Shown here piece by piece: positions 35,081 to 43,149 of a stretch of DNA of 64,000 bases. The notes under the pieces are model-generated. The model saw only the letters and a list, made by a program, of their open reading frames with translations, did no database searches and was not told where the DNA came from. Positions within the stretch are counted from its first letter, which is position 1; each line of letters opens with the position of its first letter. The stretch covers positions 44,916 through 108,915 of the forward strand of contig CAYMEK010000004.1 of NCBI GenBank assembly GCA_964389305.1. Reading direction: 5' to 3'. The DNA comes from CAYMEK01 sp964389305. GTDB lineage: Bacteria; Spirochaetota; Spirochaetia; SZUA-6; DRHE01. The position numbers were made by a program, and so were the translations under genes.

Positions 35081-35671
35081 CTACTTTCGAGCCCTGCCGA
35101 TGGCCACGCTTCTCAGCACTCCTGTCCGGGCCAGAGCGTCGCCGATACCCTTGGCCAGCAGCCCGCCGAGCAGGGCGGCGCTGGGTATGCGTACCAGGAA
35201 TAGGCCTAGCTGAACGCCGGCCGACAGCGCCCCGTAGCTGAACAGAAAGTACTCATAGACAAAGGCGAAGATCCCGGAGGCCACGGCAGCCGCTACGAGC
35301 ATGTACCAGCAATAGTTCCTCCAGCGGCCGGCGGCGAATACGACTTCCGCTCCGGCGCCCTGGACCAAACCCGCCCACACGGCGGCGATCCCAAAGGGGC
35401 TGCCGGCAAGAAGCTCCGTAAAGGCGGCCAGAAAAGAAGCCAGGAGGGCCGCTCCCGGTCGGCGTACGATGTAAGGCACCAGCACCCCTATGATGTAATA
35501 GAAGCCGAGGAAGAGCATGATTCCGACCTGGCCAAAGACCGGCACCAGGGCGACGTACAGCAGGCCGTAGGCCAGGAAGATCAAGCCGAAAGCGACCGAG
35601 ATGACAGCGCTGACGATGAGATCGACAGTTTTCCAGCGCATCGAGTCTTTTTTTTCTCTTTCTTTTTTCAT
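35081..35671 (-). CDS. ykoE: ECF transporter substrate-binding S component (YkoE family)
   Basis: 196 residues with about six membrane segments. It matches the YkoE family pattern: VSAVISVAFGLIFLAYG, YIVRRPGAALLASFLAA, ELLAGSPFGI, GLVQGAGAEVVFAAGRWRNY and DALARTGVLRSVAIG. YkoE proteins bind thiamine or its pyrimidine precursor, and their operons are usually under TPP riboswitch control, as here. The ATG overlaps the stop of the upstream M28-like gene (ATGA), so the two are translated together. It gives specificity to the T component and ATPase downstream. Confidence 0.88.
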   Translation of the reverse strand: MKKEREKKDSMRWKTVDLIVSAVISVAFGLIFLAYGLLYVALVPVFGQVGIMLFLGFYYIIGVLVPYIVRRPGAALLASFLAAFTELLAGSPFGIAAVWAGLVQGAGAEVVFAAGRWRNYCWYMLVAAAVASGIFAFVYEYFLFSYGALSAGVQLGLFLVRIPSAALLGGLLAKGIGDALARTGVLRSVAIGRARK

Positions 35672-36807
35672 TGCGGTTCCTCCTCGTATGTTTTCGCCAG
35701 CGCCGCGGCAATGTCCACGCTGCGCCGGACAAGATTCGGGTCCACGTGCTCCGTGTCGTCGTTGGGAAGCTTGTAGACCGGGCAGGGCCAGAACAGGATC
35801 TCCGCAGCAGGAAGGCCCGCCTCGATGAAGGAGTAATGGTCAGATCCGGCCAGCCGGCCCAGGTATTCTATCCGTTTGAAGGATCTCGCCAGGCCGAGCT
35901 GTTCGGTCACCTTTTCGGCCCGCCTGCGCATCGATTCCGGCCAGGCCAGGAAGAACAGGCTGTTTCCGGAAGCCACCGTGTCGATGTTGATTCCCGCCGC
36001 GATGTTGCCCAGCCGTCCCCGCTCCTCGGCGCTCTGGAGAAAAAACCGGGAGCCGAGGAAACCCCACTCGCTGGCGTCGCAGGCCAGAAAGTGGTAGGTT
36101 AGCTCGCGTCCCGTTTCCTTACTCAGACCCAGGGCCAGGTCGTAGAGGGCCTGGACTCCGGCGGCGTTGTTGTTCGCCCCCGGTGATCCATGGGCGGTGT
36201 CCAGGTGGGCGCAGAACACCACGCTGCGGGACGATTTTCCGGGCAGGGTGGCCACCACGTTATGCCCCTTGAAGGTCTCGGCGTGTCCCCGGCAGCGGAA
36301 GCGGGCCCGCACCGGTTTCCCTCGTTCGAGCCAGTGGCGAATGCGCCGGTGATCCGCCTCGGCCAGAATGGCCATGGGATACGGGAAGAACGGCCTGGGA
36401 TTCATCAGGGGGATTGGCGGCGCCTCCCAGCCTCCAAGTCCCACGTGGACGATCAGATAGGCGCCCACCGAGCCGTCTTTTTCCACCAGCGCGTAGCGAG
36501 GCCACTCGAGGAATCCCGGAACGATCTTCCCGATCCCGGCTGACACGATTTCGCCCTCCAGGCCTTCGGGAGGTGTGGCGCCGGAATACTCCATGAGGGC
36601 CACGGAAGCTTCGCCCGGCTCAGGCTCGAGTATCTCCAGTCTGGGCTCCCGGTCCACCTCCCAGCCGAGAAACGGAAAGTCCTGGCGCTCGGTTTCCAGG
36701 GGAAGCTCGGAGAGCTTTCTGAACAGGTAGTCGGCGGCTTCGGCCGCTCCCTGGCGGCCGGCCCACCGCGCCCCGACGGTCCGAACCAGGTGATCGAGAA
36801 TCTCCAT
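35668..36807 (-). CDS. M28-family peptidase-like protein with altered active site
   Basis: 379 residues from ATG 36807 (AGGAG upstream). The fold is M28: HLDTAHGSPGANNN, ACDASEWGFLGS, INIDTVASG and GSDHYSF. Expected zinc ligands H201, E247, D276 and H324 are present. The bridging Asp of the usual GANDN motif is Asn (N213), and the general-base Glu of EExGL is Ser (S246). These changes suggest lost or altered hydrolysis. No signal peptide is seen. It is the first gene after the leftward TPP riboswitch and overlaps the YkoE gene, so a role in handling a thiamine-related compound is likely but unproven. Confidence 0.82.
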   Translation of the reverse strand: MEILDHLVRTVGARWAGRQGAAEAADYLFRKLSELPLETERQDFPFLGWEVDREPRLEILEPEPGEASVALMEYSGATPPEGLEGEIVSAGIGKIVPGFLEWPRYALVEKDGSVGAYLIVHVGLGGWEAPPIPLMNPRPFFPYPMAILAEADHRRIRHWLERGKPVRARFRCRGHAETFKGHNVVATLPGKSSRSVVFCAHLDTAHGSPGANNNAAGVQALYDLALGLSKETGRELTYHFLACDASEWGFLGSRFFLQSAEERGRLGNIAAGINIDTVASGNSLFFLAWPESMRRRAEKVTEQLGLARSFKRIEYLGRLAGSDHYSFIEAGLPAAEILFWPCPVYKLPNDDTEHVDPNLVRRSVDIAAALAKTYEEEPQ

Positions 36808-36897
36808 TATTAAGCTCCTGTATGATGGTGTCGGCGGTCCGATTGCAGTTGTCCCCATTCCGTGACATCAGAGGGTAACCCGAGGATACAAGAAGGC

Positions 36898-36930
36898 AAA
36901 AAAGCCGCCTGACTGCGTTGCCAGGCGGCT
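36898..36930 (-). terminator. Intrinsic terminator of the leftward TPP riboswitch
   Basis: On the reverse strand GCCGCCTG (36930-36923) pairs with CAGGCGGC (36912-36905) across a 10-base loop and is followed by a T run (A tract 36898-36904 on the given strand). It lies about 12 bases after the aptamer and 90 bases before the M28-like gene, so it is probably the expression platform: thiamine pyrophosphate would favour termination. Confidence 0.85.
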
Positions 36931-36941
36931 CCTGTTTTCTG

Positions 36942-37026
36942 CTCAGTTTCCTACGCTGGCATTACCCAGATCAGGTTCAAGGGTCGAGGCGTTGCCTCCT
37001 CTCAGCCGGTGCTTGCCCAGCTCCCC
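36942..37026 (-). promoter_or_regulatory. TPP riboswitch controlling the M28-like/YkoEDC operon
   Basis: The reverse strand has the THI-element core GGGGAGC, then GGCTGAGAGGAGGC, ACCCTTGAACCTGATCTGG, GTAATGCCAGCGTAGGAAA and a closing CTGAGC. These are the conserved P2/P3 and P4/P5 elements of the thiamine pyrophosphate aptamer. An intrinsic terminator follows directly. It controls the leftward ECF operon. Confidence 0.95.
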
Positions 37027-37088
37027 TTCTTTTGTCAAAGCTGCTCGGTTCGAGCGTGCGCATCCACTTGGATGCCTGTCCGAATTGA

Positions 37089-37117
37089 ATTTAACCCCAT
37101 TTGTTGCTCCGAGTCAA
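37089..37117 (-). promoter_or_regulatory. Promoter of the leftward thiamine-regulated operon
   Basis: On the reverse strand TTGACT (37117-37112), 17 bases, TTAAAT (37094-37089). Transcription would start about 50 bases before the aptamer. Confidence 0.6.
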
Positions 37118-37145
37118 GGATATTGTCGGGCTATGCTGGATTATC

Positions 37146-37174
37146 TTGACGAGTGAAAGCGATTGCATGTATGC
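37146..37174 (+). promoter_or_regulatory. Possible promoter of the thiBPQ operon
   Basis: TTGACG (37146-37151) with TATGCT 18 bases later (37170-37175) is the best pair just before the rightward riboswitch. The -10 match is moderate. Confidence 0.45.
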
Positions 37175-37183
37175 TTGCTTATA

Positions 37184-37322
37184 GTGGGGTGGTTCCGACA
37201 GGGACAGTCTTGGTTTCGCGTCGGCTGGCGTTGAAGCGCAGGACTGTCGGGAGCCTGAGATTACACCCGTTGAACCTGATCTGGGTAATGCCAGCGTAGG
37301 GATCCTCAACGAACCATCCACA
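37184..37322 (+). promoter_or_regulatory. TPP riboswitch controlling thiBPQ
   Basis: CCTGAGATTACACCCGTTG, AACCTGATCTGGGTAATGCC and AGCGTAGGGA are the conserved thiamine pyrophosphate aptamer core. The P1 stem is long: GTGGGGTGGTTC at 37184 pairs with GAACCATCCAC ending at 37321. A larger than usual insertion (about 37205-37245, with CAGTC/GACTG ends) forms an extra stem in the P3 region. No clear U-tract terminator follows before thiB, so control may act on translation initiation. Confidence 0.93.
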
Positions 37323-37424
37323 CTCGTCATTTTACTCTACCGCCGGCTGCCTTGGTAGGCTGGTTCTGCGATACATGCAGCTCGCCGCACAGGCCGCCGT
37401 CCGGGCAAGACGAGGAGGTCTCTC

Positions 37425-38456
37425 ATGAAACACAAGCGTTTGTTCGCGGGGCTCATGCTGAGCGCCTGGGTGCTGCTGGCCGCCGCCTGGGCGGCGGCCG
37501 CTCCCGCGGCTGAGCAGGAGGCGGAGCTGGTGATCTACGCCTACGACTCGTTCGTGGCGGAGTGGGGACCGGCTCCGCAGGTCATCCCCAAGTTCGAGGA
37601 GAAGCACGGGGTCAAGGTCAGCGTGATCTCCGTAGGGGACGCCGGCCAGGTGCTGAACCGGGCCATCATCGAGAAGGACGATCCCCAGGCTGACATCGTC
37701 GTGGGCATCGACAACAACATGCTGGCCCGGGCGCTGGAAGAAGATGTTCTCCAGCCCTACCGGTCGCCGAACCTGGACAGGATCCCCGAGCGGCTGGTGT
37801 TCGACCCCAGCCACTCGGTGACCCCCTTCGACTACGGGTACTTCGCCTTCGTCTACGACTCGCAAGTATTGGAGGATCCGCCCGCGTCCCTGGAGGAGCT
37901 CGCCGATCCACGCTTCCGCCAGAAGGTAATCGTCGAGGATCCCCGCACCTCCAGTCCGGGTCTCGGCTTTCTGCTGTGGACCGTTGCGGTCTACGGCGAG
38001 GGTTATCTCGACTACTGGCGCCGGCTGCAGCCCAACCTGCTTACCATCACCGACGGCTGGGACACGGCGTACGGCATGTTCACCAGCGGGGAAGCTCCCC
38101 TGGTCTTGAGCTACACGACCAGCCCGGCCTACCACGTGGAGTACGAGCAGACCGAGCGCTACCGGGCGCTGCTGTTTGTCGAGGGCAACTACCTGCAGAT
38201 CGAGGGCATGGGCATCCTCAAGGGAGCACCGCATCCGGGGCTGGCCAGGAAGTTCATCGATTTCATCTTGAGCGAGGACTTCCAGGAGGACATCCCCCTG
38301 ACCAACTGGATGTACCCCGTGAATCCGGAGGTGCAGCTGCCCGAGTCCTTCCGCTTCGCTCCGCAGCCTGAAACCTCCCTGCAGCTTCCGGCCGAGGAGA
38401 TCCGCCGCAGCCAGGAGCGCTGGATCACGGACTGGGTAAGGCTGGTCAGCCGTTGA
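37425..38456 (+). CDS. thiB: Thiamine ABC transporter, periplasmic binding protein
   Basis: 343 residues. The signal peptide MKHKRLFAGLMLSAWVLLAA ends at an Ala-rich cleavage region. The mature part follows ThiB/TbpA: ELVIYAYDSFVAEWGPAPQV, DIVVGIDNNMLARALEEDVL, FDYGYFAFVYDS, DPRTSSPGLGFLLWTVAVYG, GWDTAYGMFTSGEAPLVLSY. These segments form the thiamine/TPP pocket in the known family. GAGGAGG precedes the ATG. It is the first gene after the rightward TPP riboswitch, overlapping thiP by four bases. Confidence 0.95.
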   Translation: MKHKRLFAGLMLSAWVLLAAAWAAAAPAAEQEAELVIYAYDSFVAEWGPAPQVIPKFEEKHGVKVSVISVGDAGQVLNRAIIEKDDPQADIVVGIDNNMLARALEEDVLQPYRSPNLDRIPERLVFDPSHSVTPFDYGYFAFVYDSQVLEDPPASLEELADPRFRQKVIVEDPRTSSPGLGFLLWTVAVYGEGYLDYWRRLQPNLLTITDGWDTAYGMFTSGEAPLVLSYTTSPAYHVEYEQTERYRALLFVEGNYLQIEGMGILKGAPHPGLARKFIDFILSEDFQEDIPLTNWMYPVNPEVQLPESFRFAPQPETSLQLPAEEIRRSQERWITDWVRLVSR

Positions 38457-40147
38457 GAGCAGCCAGACGGCGGGGCGGGGAAACGGCGGCGGGGCCGTCC
38501 CCCGCCGTCTCCCTGCTCCTGCTCGCCGCTCCCGCCGCCTTCCTGCTGCTGTTCTTCTACTACCCGCTGGCGAGCGTCCTGGTAGGCGGGCTTACCGATC
38601 AGGCCGGCTGCTTCACCCTGGGACGCCTTGCGGCCCTGCTCCGGGACCCCTACTACCTCCACATAATCGGCTTCACCGTTGAGCAGGCCCTGCTTTCCAC
38701 CCTGCTGTCCGTGCTGATGGGTCTGCCGGGGGCCTACCTGCTGGCCCGCTACGATTTTCGCGGCAAGCGGCTGGTCCTCTCCTTGACCACGATCCCTTTC
38801 GTCCTGCCCTCGATCATCGTGGTTCTCGGCTTCGTACGCTTTTTCGGCAACAACGGCGTGCTCAACCGGCTGCTCATGGGGATGCTGGGACTCCAGGACC
38901 CGCCTCTCAGGGTGCTGTACTCCTTCAAGGCGATCCTGCTCGCCCACGCCTTTTACAACTTCCCCATCTGTGTGCGGGTGGTCTCCTCACTGTGGGGCCG
39001 GATCCATCCCAGCAGCGAGGAGGCGGCTCGCAGCCTGGGCGCCCACGGCCTGCGCCTGTTTTTCAGGGTGACCCTGCCCCAGATCCTCCCGGGAATCCTC
39101 TCGGCGGCCGCCCTGATCTTCATCTTCTGCCTGCTCAGCTTCGCCATCGTGCTGGTGCTCGGCGGCGGACCGCGCTACTCCACCCTGGAGGTGGAGGTGT
39201 ACCGGCTGGCCAAGGTCAGCCTGGACCTCAAGACCGGCAGCGCCCTGGCCCTGGTCGGGGCCCTGCTGTCCCTGGTTTTCCTGTACGCCTACATCAAGGC
39301 CCAGGCGCGGGCCAGCTTCGCCGAAAGCCTGAGCCGCGACTACGAGCGCCCCCGGCTGGCCGTTCTTCTGCGCCGGCCTCACGGCCTGTTTTTCCTTCTG
39401 TACCTGCTGCTGATGGCGGTGGTTATTTTGGCGCCGATGATCACGGTCATCGCCTACTCGTTCCAACTGCGCACCGGTTGGGGACAGCAGAGCCTGAGCG
39501 CCGAGTGGTACCGGCGTATTTTTTCCGCCGGCGCCCCCTACTTGAGGGCGGTGCTCAACAGCCTGTTCTTCGGCGCCGTGACCGTGGCCCTGGCCCTGCC
39601 CCTGGGCACGATCCTGGCCTACCTGAGCTATCGCAGCCGCGCTCCCGGCGCCCGGGTGCTGGAAGCCCTGATGATGCTGCCGATCGGCGTTTCCTCGATT
39701 ATCCTGGGTCTGGGCTACCTCAAGGCCTACCGGCACTTCCCCTGGCAGGTAGTGGGGACCTGGTACGCCATCGTGTTCGCCCACACGGTCATCGCCTACC
39801 CCTTCGTCATCCGGGTCGCGGGCTCCATGTTCCGCAAGATCAAGCCCTCCCTTGCCGAAGCGGCCCGCAGCCTGGGAGCCGGCTCCTGGAAGCTGTTCTG
39901 GAAACTGGAGCTGCCCCTGGTTCGCTCCTCCCTGATCACCGGGGCCGCCTTCGCCTTCGGTATCTCAGCGGGGGAGATAAACGCCACCCTGATGCTCTAC
40001 AATCCCCGGCTGGTGACCATTCCGGTGATGATCTACCGGCTGATATCCTCGTACAACTTCATCGCCGCCTGCGCCATGGGCACCGTGCTGATGGGGATCT
40101 GCTTCCTGGCCTTTCTGATTATCGACCGGGCCGGAGGGGAGATCTGA
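38453..40147 (+). CDS. thiP: Thiamine ABC transporter permease
   Basis: 564 residues, a fused double permease with about twelve membrane segments in two halves. Each half has an EAA loop: EEAARSLGAHGLRLFFRVTLP in the first and AEAARSLGAGSWKLFWKLELP in the second (each counted as one continuous helix-loop). This two-domain layout is typical of ThiP. It starts at TTG overlapping the thiB stop. It forms the channel between ThiB and ThiQ. Confidence 0.93.
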   Translation: MRAARRRGGETAAGPSPAVSLLLLAAPAAFLLLFFYYPLASVLVGGLTDQAGCFTLGRLAALLRDPYYLHIIGFTVEQALLSTLLSVLMGLPGAYLLARYDFRGKRLVLSLTTIPFVLPSIIVVLGFVRFFGNNGVLNRLLMGMLGLQDPPLRVLYSFKAILLAHAFYNFPICVRVVSSLWGRIHPSSEEAARSLGAHGLRLFFRVTLPQILPGILSAAALIFIFCLLSFAIVLVLGGGPRYSTLEVEVYRLAKVSLDLKTGSALALVGALLSLVFLYAYIKAQARASFAESLSRDYERPRLAVLLRRPHGLFFLLYLLLMAVVILAPMITVIAYSFQLRTGWGQQSLSAEWYRRIFSAGAPYLRAVLNSLFFGAVTVALALPLGTILAYLSYRSRAPGARVLEALMMLPIGVSSIILGLGYLKAYRHFPWQVVGTWYAIVFAHTVIAYPFVIRVAGSMFRKIKPSLAEAARSLGAGSWKLFWKLELPLVRSSLITGAAFAFGISAGEINATLMLYNPRLVTIPVMIYRLISSYNFIAACAMGTVLMGICFLAFLIIDRAGGEI

Positions 40148-40149
40148 GG

Positions 40150-41199
40150 ATGAGCCTGAAGCTGGAAGGCATCCGCAAGAGCTATCCGGATTTCCACCTG
40201 GAGCTGGACTTCCAGGTCCGCCCGGGAGAGCTTCTCGCCCTGCTCGGTCCCTCCGGGTGCGGGAAGACGACCACCCTGCGGCTGATCGCAGGGTTCATCG
40301 CGGCGGATACCGGGAAGGTGAGCATGGATGGCGCCAGGATCGATATCCTGCCTGCCCACCGGCGGCGGATCGGCATCGTGTTCCAGGACTATGCCCTGTT
40401 CCCCCACCTGAACGTCCGGGGCAACATCGGCTTCGGGCTGCGCATGCACGGCTGGAGCCGGGCCGACTCCCGGGACAGAGTAGCGGAGCTGCTGCGGCTG
40501 GTGTCCCTGGAAGGCTACGGCCGGAGAAAGGTCACCCGCCTGTCCGGCGGCGAGCAGCAGCGAGTCGCCCTGGCCAGGGCCCTGGCGCCCCGGCCGCAGC
40601 TTCTGCTGCTCGACGAGCCGCTGAGCGCCCTCGACGCCAGGCTGCGCAAGAGCCTGCGCCGGGAGATCTTACGGGTACAGCGGGAGCTGGGCATCAGCAC
40701 CCTGTACGTAACTCATGACCAGGAGGAAGCGCTGGTGCTCGGGGACCGTATCGCGGTGATGCGGGACGGCCGCCTCGAGCAGATCGGCACACCCGAAGAG
40801 GTGTACAACCGGCCCCAGAACCTGTTCGTGGCCACCTTCCTGGGCCAGTCCAACCTGATTCGCGGCAGGGTGGAGGGGAGGGACGGGCGCCGGGCCCTGG
40901 TGAATACGGCCTTCGGACGGCTGAAAGCCCCTCTGCCCGCAGGGAAATCCCTCCAGCCGGGGGAAGAGGTGGTCCTGTTCTTCCGTCCGGAGAGCTGTTC
41001 CCTGGGGGAGGGCGGCGAGAACTGCATCCGCGGCCGGGCGGCCGGCAGGGAGTACTTGGGCAGCCATCTCCTGCTGGAGGTGGAGGCGGGGCCGGAGCGC
41101 TTCACCCTCGACCTCGGCGTCTCAGCGCCTCCCGGACCGGGCGAGCCGGTGCATTTCTGCTTCGACCCCGAGCGCTGCTGCCTGCTGCCGCCGGACTGA
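40150..41199 (+). CDS. thiQ: Thiamine ABC transporter ATP-binding protein
   Basis: 349 residues from ATG 40150 with GAGG just upstream; a longer open frame upstream lies inside thiP and is not real. Walker A GPSGCGKTTTLRLIAG, Q-loop FQDYALFPHLNV, signature LSGGEQQRVALARAL, Walker B LLLLDEPLSALDARL and the H-loop VTHDQEEA are all intact. A C-terminal TOBE-like domain of about 110 residues makes it longer than E. coli ThiQ (232) and closer to PotA/FbpC-type ATPases. Position after thiP and the riboswitch assigns it to thiamine. Confidence 0.92.
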   Translation: MSLKLEGIRKSYPDFHLELDFQVRPGELLALLGPSGCGKTTTLRLIAGFIAADTGKVSMDGARIDILPAHRRRIGIVFQDYALFPHLNVRGNIGFGLRMHGWSRADSRDRVAELLRLVSLEGYGRRKVTRLSGGEQQRVALARALAPRPQLLLLDEPLSALDARLRKSLRREILRVQRELGISTLYVTHDQEEALVLGDRIAVMRDGRLEQIGTPEEVYNRPQNLFVATFLGQSNLIRGRVEGRDGRRALVNTAFGRLKAPLPAGKSLQPGEEVVLFFRPESCSLGEGGENCIRGRAAGREYLGSHLLLEVEAGPERFTLDLGVSAPPGPGEPVHFCFDPERCCLLPPD

Positions 41200-41342
41200 A
41201 GCCTTCGGCTTCTCGCCTGCCCTATCCGGAAGCCTCCCCCCGGCGCGCTGCCCCACCCCGGTAGCGGGTCGCCCTAGCCGGGGTCCTGGTACGCTGCTGC
41301 GGCCGGCGGCCGCTGCCCGGCGCTATGAGGCAGCAGACTGAC

Positions 41343-41367
41343 GCGGCGTCTTCCGCCGCTTTTTTTT
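41343..41367 (+). terminator. Intrinsic terminator after thiBPQ
   Basis: GCGGC (41343-41347) and GCCGC (41355-41359) with a seven-base loop are followed by eight T. The remaining bases of 41200-41417 are G+C-rich and show nothing recognisable. Confidence 0.75.
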
Positions 41368-41417
41368 AAAACCCGGTTTTCAGAGGGGGCGAGCGGCGTT
41401 ACAATCAGGAGTTATAG

Positions 41418-42545
41418 ATGACCGTACCGAGTCGACGCCTCCCACTGCTGTACTGCCTCCTTCTTATCCCGTTCCTGGTCGCTCCGCTGTCTGCGCAGGA
41501 CAGGCGCTTTCATCTGAGCTTCGTCGGAGATCTCATGATCCATACGGCCAACTACCTCACCCTCGAATACTCCTCGATCTACGAATCGGTGAGCTGGCTG
41601 CTGCGGCGCGACGATCTCAGCTTCGCCAACCTGGAGTTTCCCATAGAGCCCGCCCGCTCCTTTTCCAGCTATCCGTGCTTTAACGGCAATCTGGAGTACC
41701 TGGAGGCGGCCGTCGAGGCGGGGATCGATGTTTTCTCCCTGGCCAACAACCACGCCTTCGACCAGGGTCCGGAAGGGATCTTGCAGACTCTGCGCGCTCT
41801 GCAGTGCGCCGGAGAGCTCTCCTACCGCCGCCTGTATGAAGCTGGCATCCGGGCGGACCTGGACAGGCCTTTCCAGCCGGTGGAGATAAGACTGAAAGGG
41901 CTGCGCATAGGTTTTCTGGCAGTCTGTCAGATGGTGAATCAATCCATGCCCTTTCCCTATGTGCATATCGTGGACTACCGGAACTGCGCTCACCGGAACA
42001 ACTTTCTTCCTTATATAAAGGAGGTTGCCGGCCGCTACGACCTATTCATCCTTTCCTACCACGGAGGCGGGGAGTACTCCCGCCGGCCGGAGAAGGCGAA
42101 AATCGAGTTTTTCGACCGCCTGCTCGAGGCGGGCGTGGATATCGTCTGGGCCCACCATCCCCACGTTCTGCAGCCCCACAAGATCGTGGAGCGCGAGGAG
42201 GGCAGGGGACTGATCATGTATTCCACGGGAAACTTCATCTCCGGAATGCCCGTGGCCATCGATCCGGCCAAGCCCGAGGACTGGTTGTCGTGGACCGGAG
42301 ATTCGGCCCTCTGGCTGGTCAGCCTGCGCTGGGCGGAGGGCCGTGTTTCGGTCGAGGACGTGCTGCCCATCCCGATCGTCAACTACAGAAACGGGCGGGG
42401 GGAGGTGCTGGTTGCGACCTTTCCGGGTTTGGCGCGCGGCCGGGTCTCTGGATCATGGCTGGAATACTATCGGGAGCGCTCCCGGCTTGTTCGCGGGCCG
42501 CTCCGGCCGGCTGCCTCTTTGAGGACCGCCATCAGCCAGCCTTGA
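41418..42545 (+). CDS. CapA-family (poly-gamma-glutamate synthesis-type) protein
   Basis: 375 residues with a signal peptide ending PLSAQ. The CapA metallophosphatase-like fold is shown by SFVGDLMIH, FANLEFPIEPAR, FSLANNHAFDQGPEGI, SYHGGGEYSRRP and WAHHPHVLQPHKIV, then GLIMYSTGNFISG. CapA proteins support capsule polyglutamate export in Bacillus, but most homologues are uncharacterised exported enzymes, and no capB/capC is nearby. The last 14 bases overlap the convergent thioredoxin-like gene. Confidence 0.85.
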   Translation: MTVPSRRLPLLYCLLLIPFLVAPLSAQDRRFHLSFVGDLMIHTANYLTLEYSSIYESVSWLLRRDDLSFANLEFPIEPARSFSSYPCFNGNLEYLEAAVEAGIDVFSLANNHAFDQGPEGILQTLRALQCAGELSYRRLYEAGIRADLDRPFQPVEIRLKGLRIGFLAVCQMVNQSMPFPYVHIVDYRNCAHRNNFLPYIKEVAGRYDLFILSYHGGGEYSRRPEKAKIEFFDRLLEAGVDIVWAHHPHVLQPHKIVEREEGRGLIMYSTGNFISGMPVAIDPAKPEDWLSWTGDSALWLVSLRWAEGRVSVEDVLPIPIVNYRNGRGEVLVATFPGLARGRVSGSWLEYYRERSRLVRGPLRPAASLRTAISQP

Positions 42546-43116
42546 AGTACTCCGGCTCGTTTCCTCGCTTCCACTTGATGTTGCAGCCCAGGCTCGGTTT
42601 TTGCACCGGGTTGACCTGCTCGCCACGAAGCAGCGCCTCCAGGGCGGCCCGCAGGTCCTCGCCGGTCACAGGCCTGCCGTTTCCGGGCCGGCTGGAATCC
42701 ATCTGTCCGCGGTATACCAGCCGGCGCTCGGCGTCGAAAAGGAAGAAGTCGGGAGTGCAGGCGGCCCGGTAGGCTCTGGCTGCCTCCTGCTTTTCGTCGT
42801 AGAGGTAGGGAAAAGTATAGCCGAACTTCCTGGCCTCTTCGGCCATCAGCTCCGGGCTGTCCTCCGGATAGGCATCGGCGTCGTTGGAGTTGATCCCCAC
42901 TACGGAGACTCCCCGGGCCTGGTATTCCTTGATCAGCTCGACCAGGTGCTCCCGGACGTGCTTTACGTAAGGGCAGTGGTTGCACATGAATACGACCAGG
43001 AGCGCCGGGGCCTCCTTGAAATCTGAGCTGGAAACCGGCCTGCCCGCGATGTCGGGAAGGGTAAACTCCGGAGCCCTGGTGCCGAGTGTCAACATGGTGG
43101 ATGGTGTTTCAGCCAT
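42532..43116 (-). CDS. Thioredoxin-like (AhpC/TSA-type) redox protein
   Basis: 194 residues: TLGTRAPEFTLPDIAGRPVS, then LLVVFMCNHCPYVKH with the CxxC pair C45/C48, INSNDADAYPEDSPELM, and ACTPDFFLFDAERRLVYRG with the cis-Pro. This is the bacterial thioredoxin-family group with CNHCPYV, of unclear substrate. There is no signal peptide. It lies 33 bases after the DUF255 gene and is probably cotranscribed with it. Confidence 0.88.
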   Translation of the reverse strand: MAETPSTMLTLGTRAPEFTLPDIAGRPVSSSDFKEAPALLVVFMCNHCPYVKHVREHLVELIKEYQARGVSVVGINSNDADAYPEDSPELMAEEARKFGYTFPYLYDEKQEAARAYRAACTPDFFLFDAERRLVYRGQMDSSRPGNGRPVTGEDLRAALEALLRGEQVNPVQKPSLGCNIKWKRGNEPEYFKAG

Positions 43117-43149
43117 CGATTGTCCTCCTATCTTTTTAACTCTTTTTTT

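Noticed and set aside
36942..37322. The two THI elements as a single inverted repeat or transposon end
   Set aside because: Similarity is confined to conserved aptamer bases; flanks and variable loops differ. They are two independent riboswitches.
38992..40149. Upstream extension of the thiQ frame
   Set aside because: It lies in another frame inside thiP. The ATPase starts at 40150 with a ribosome site.
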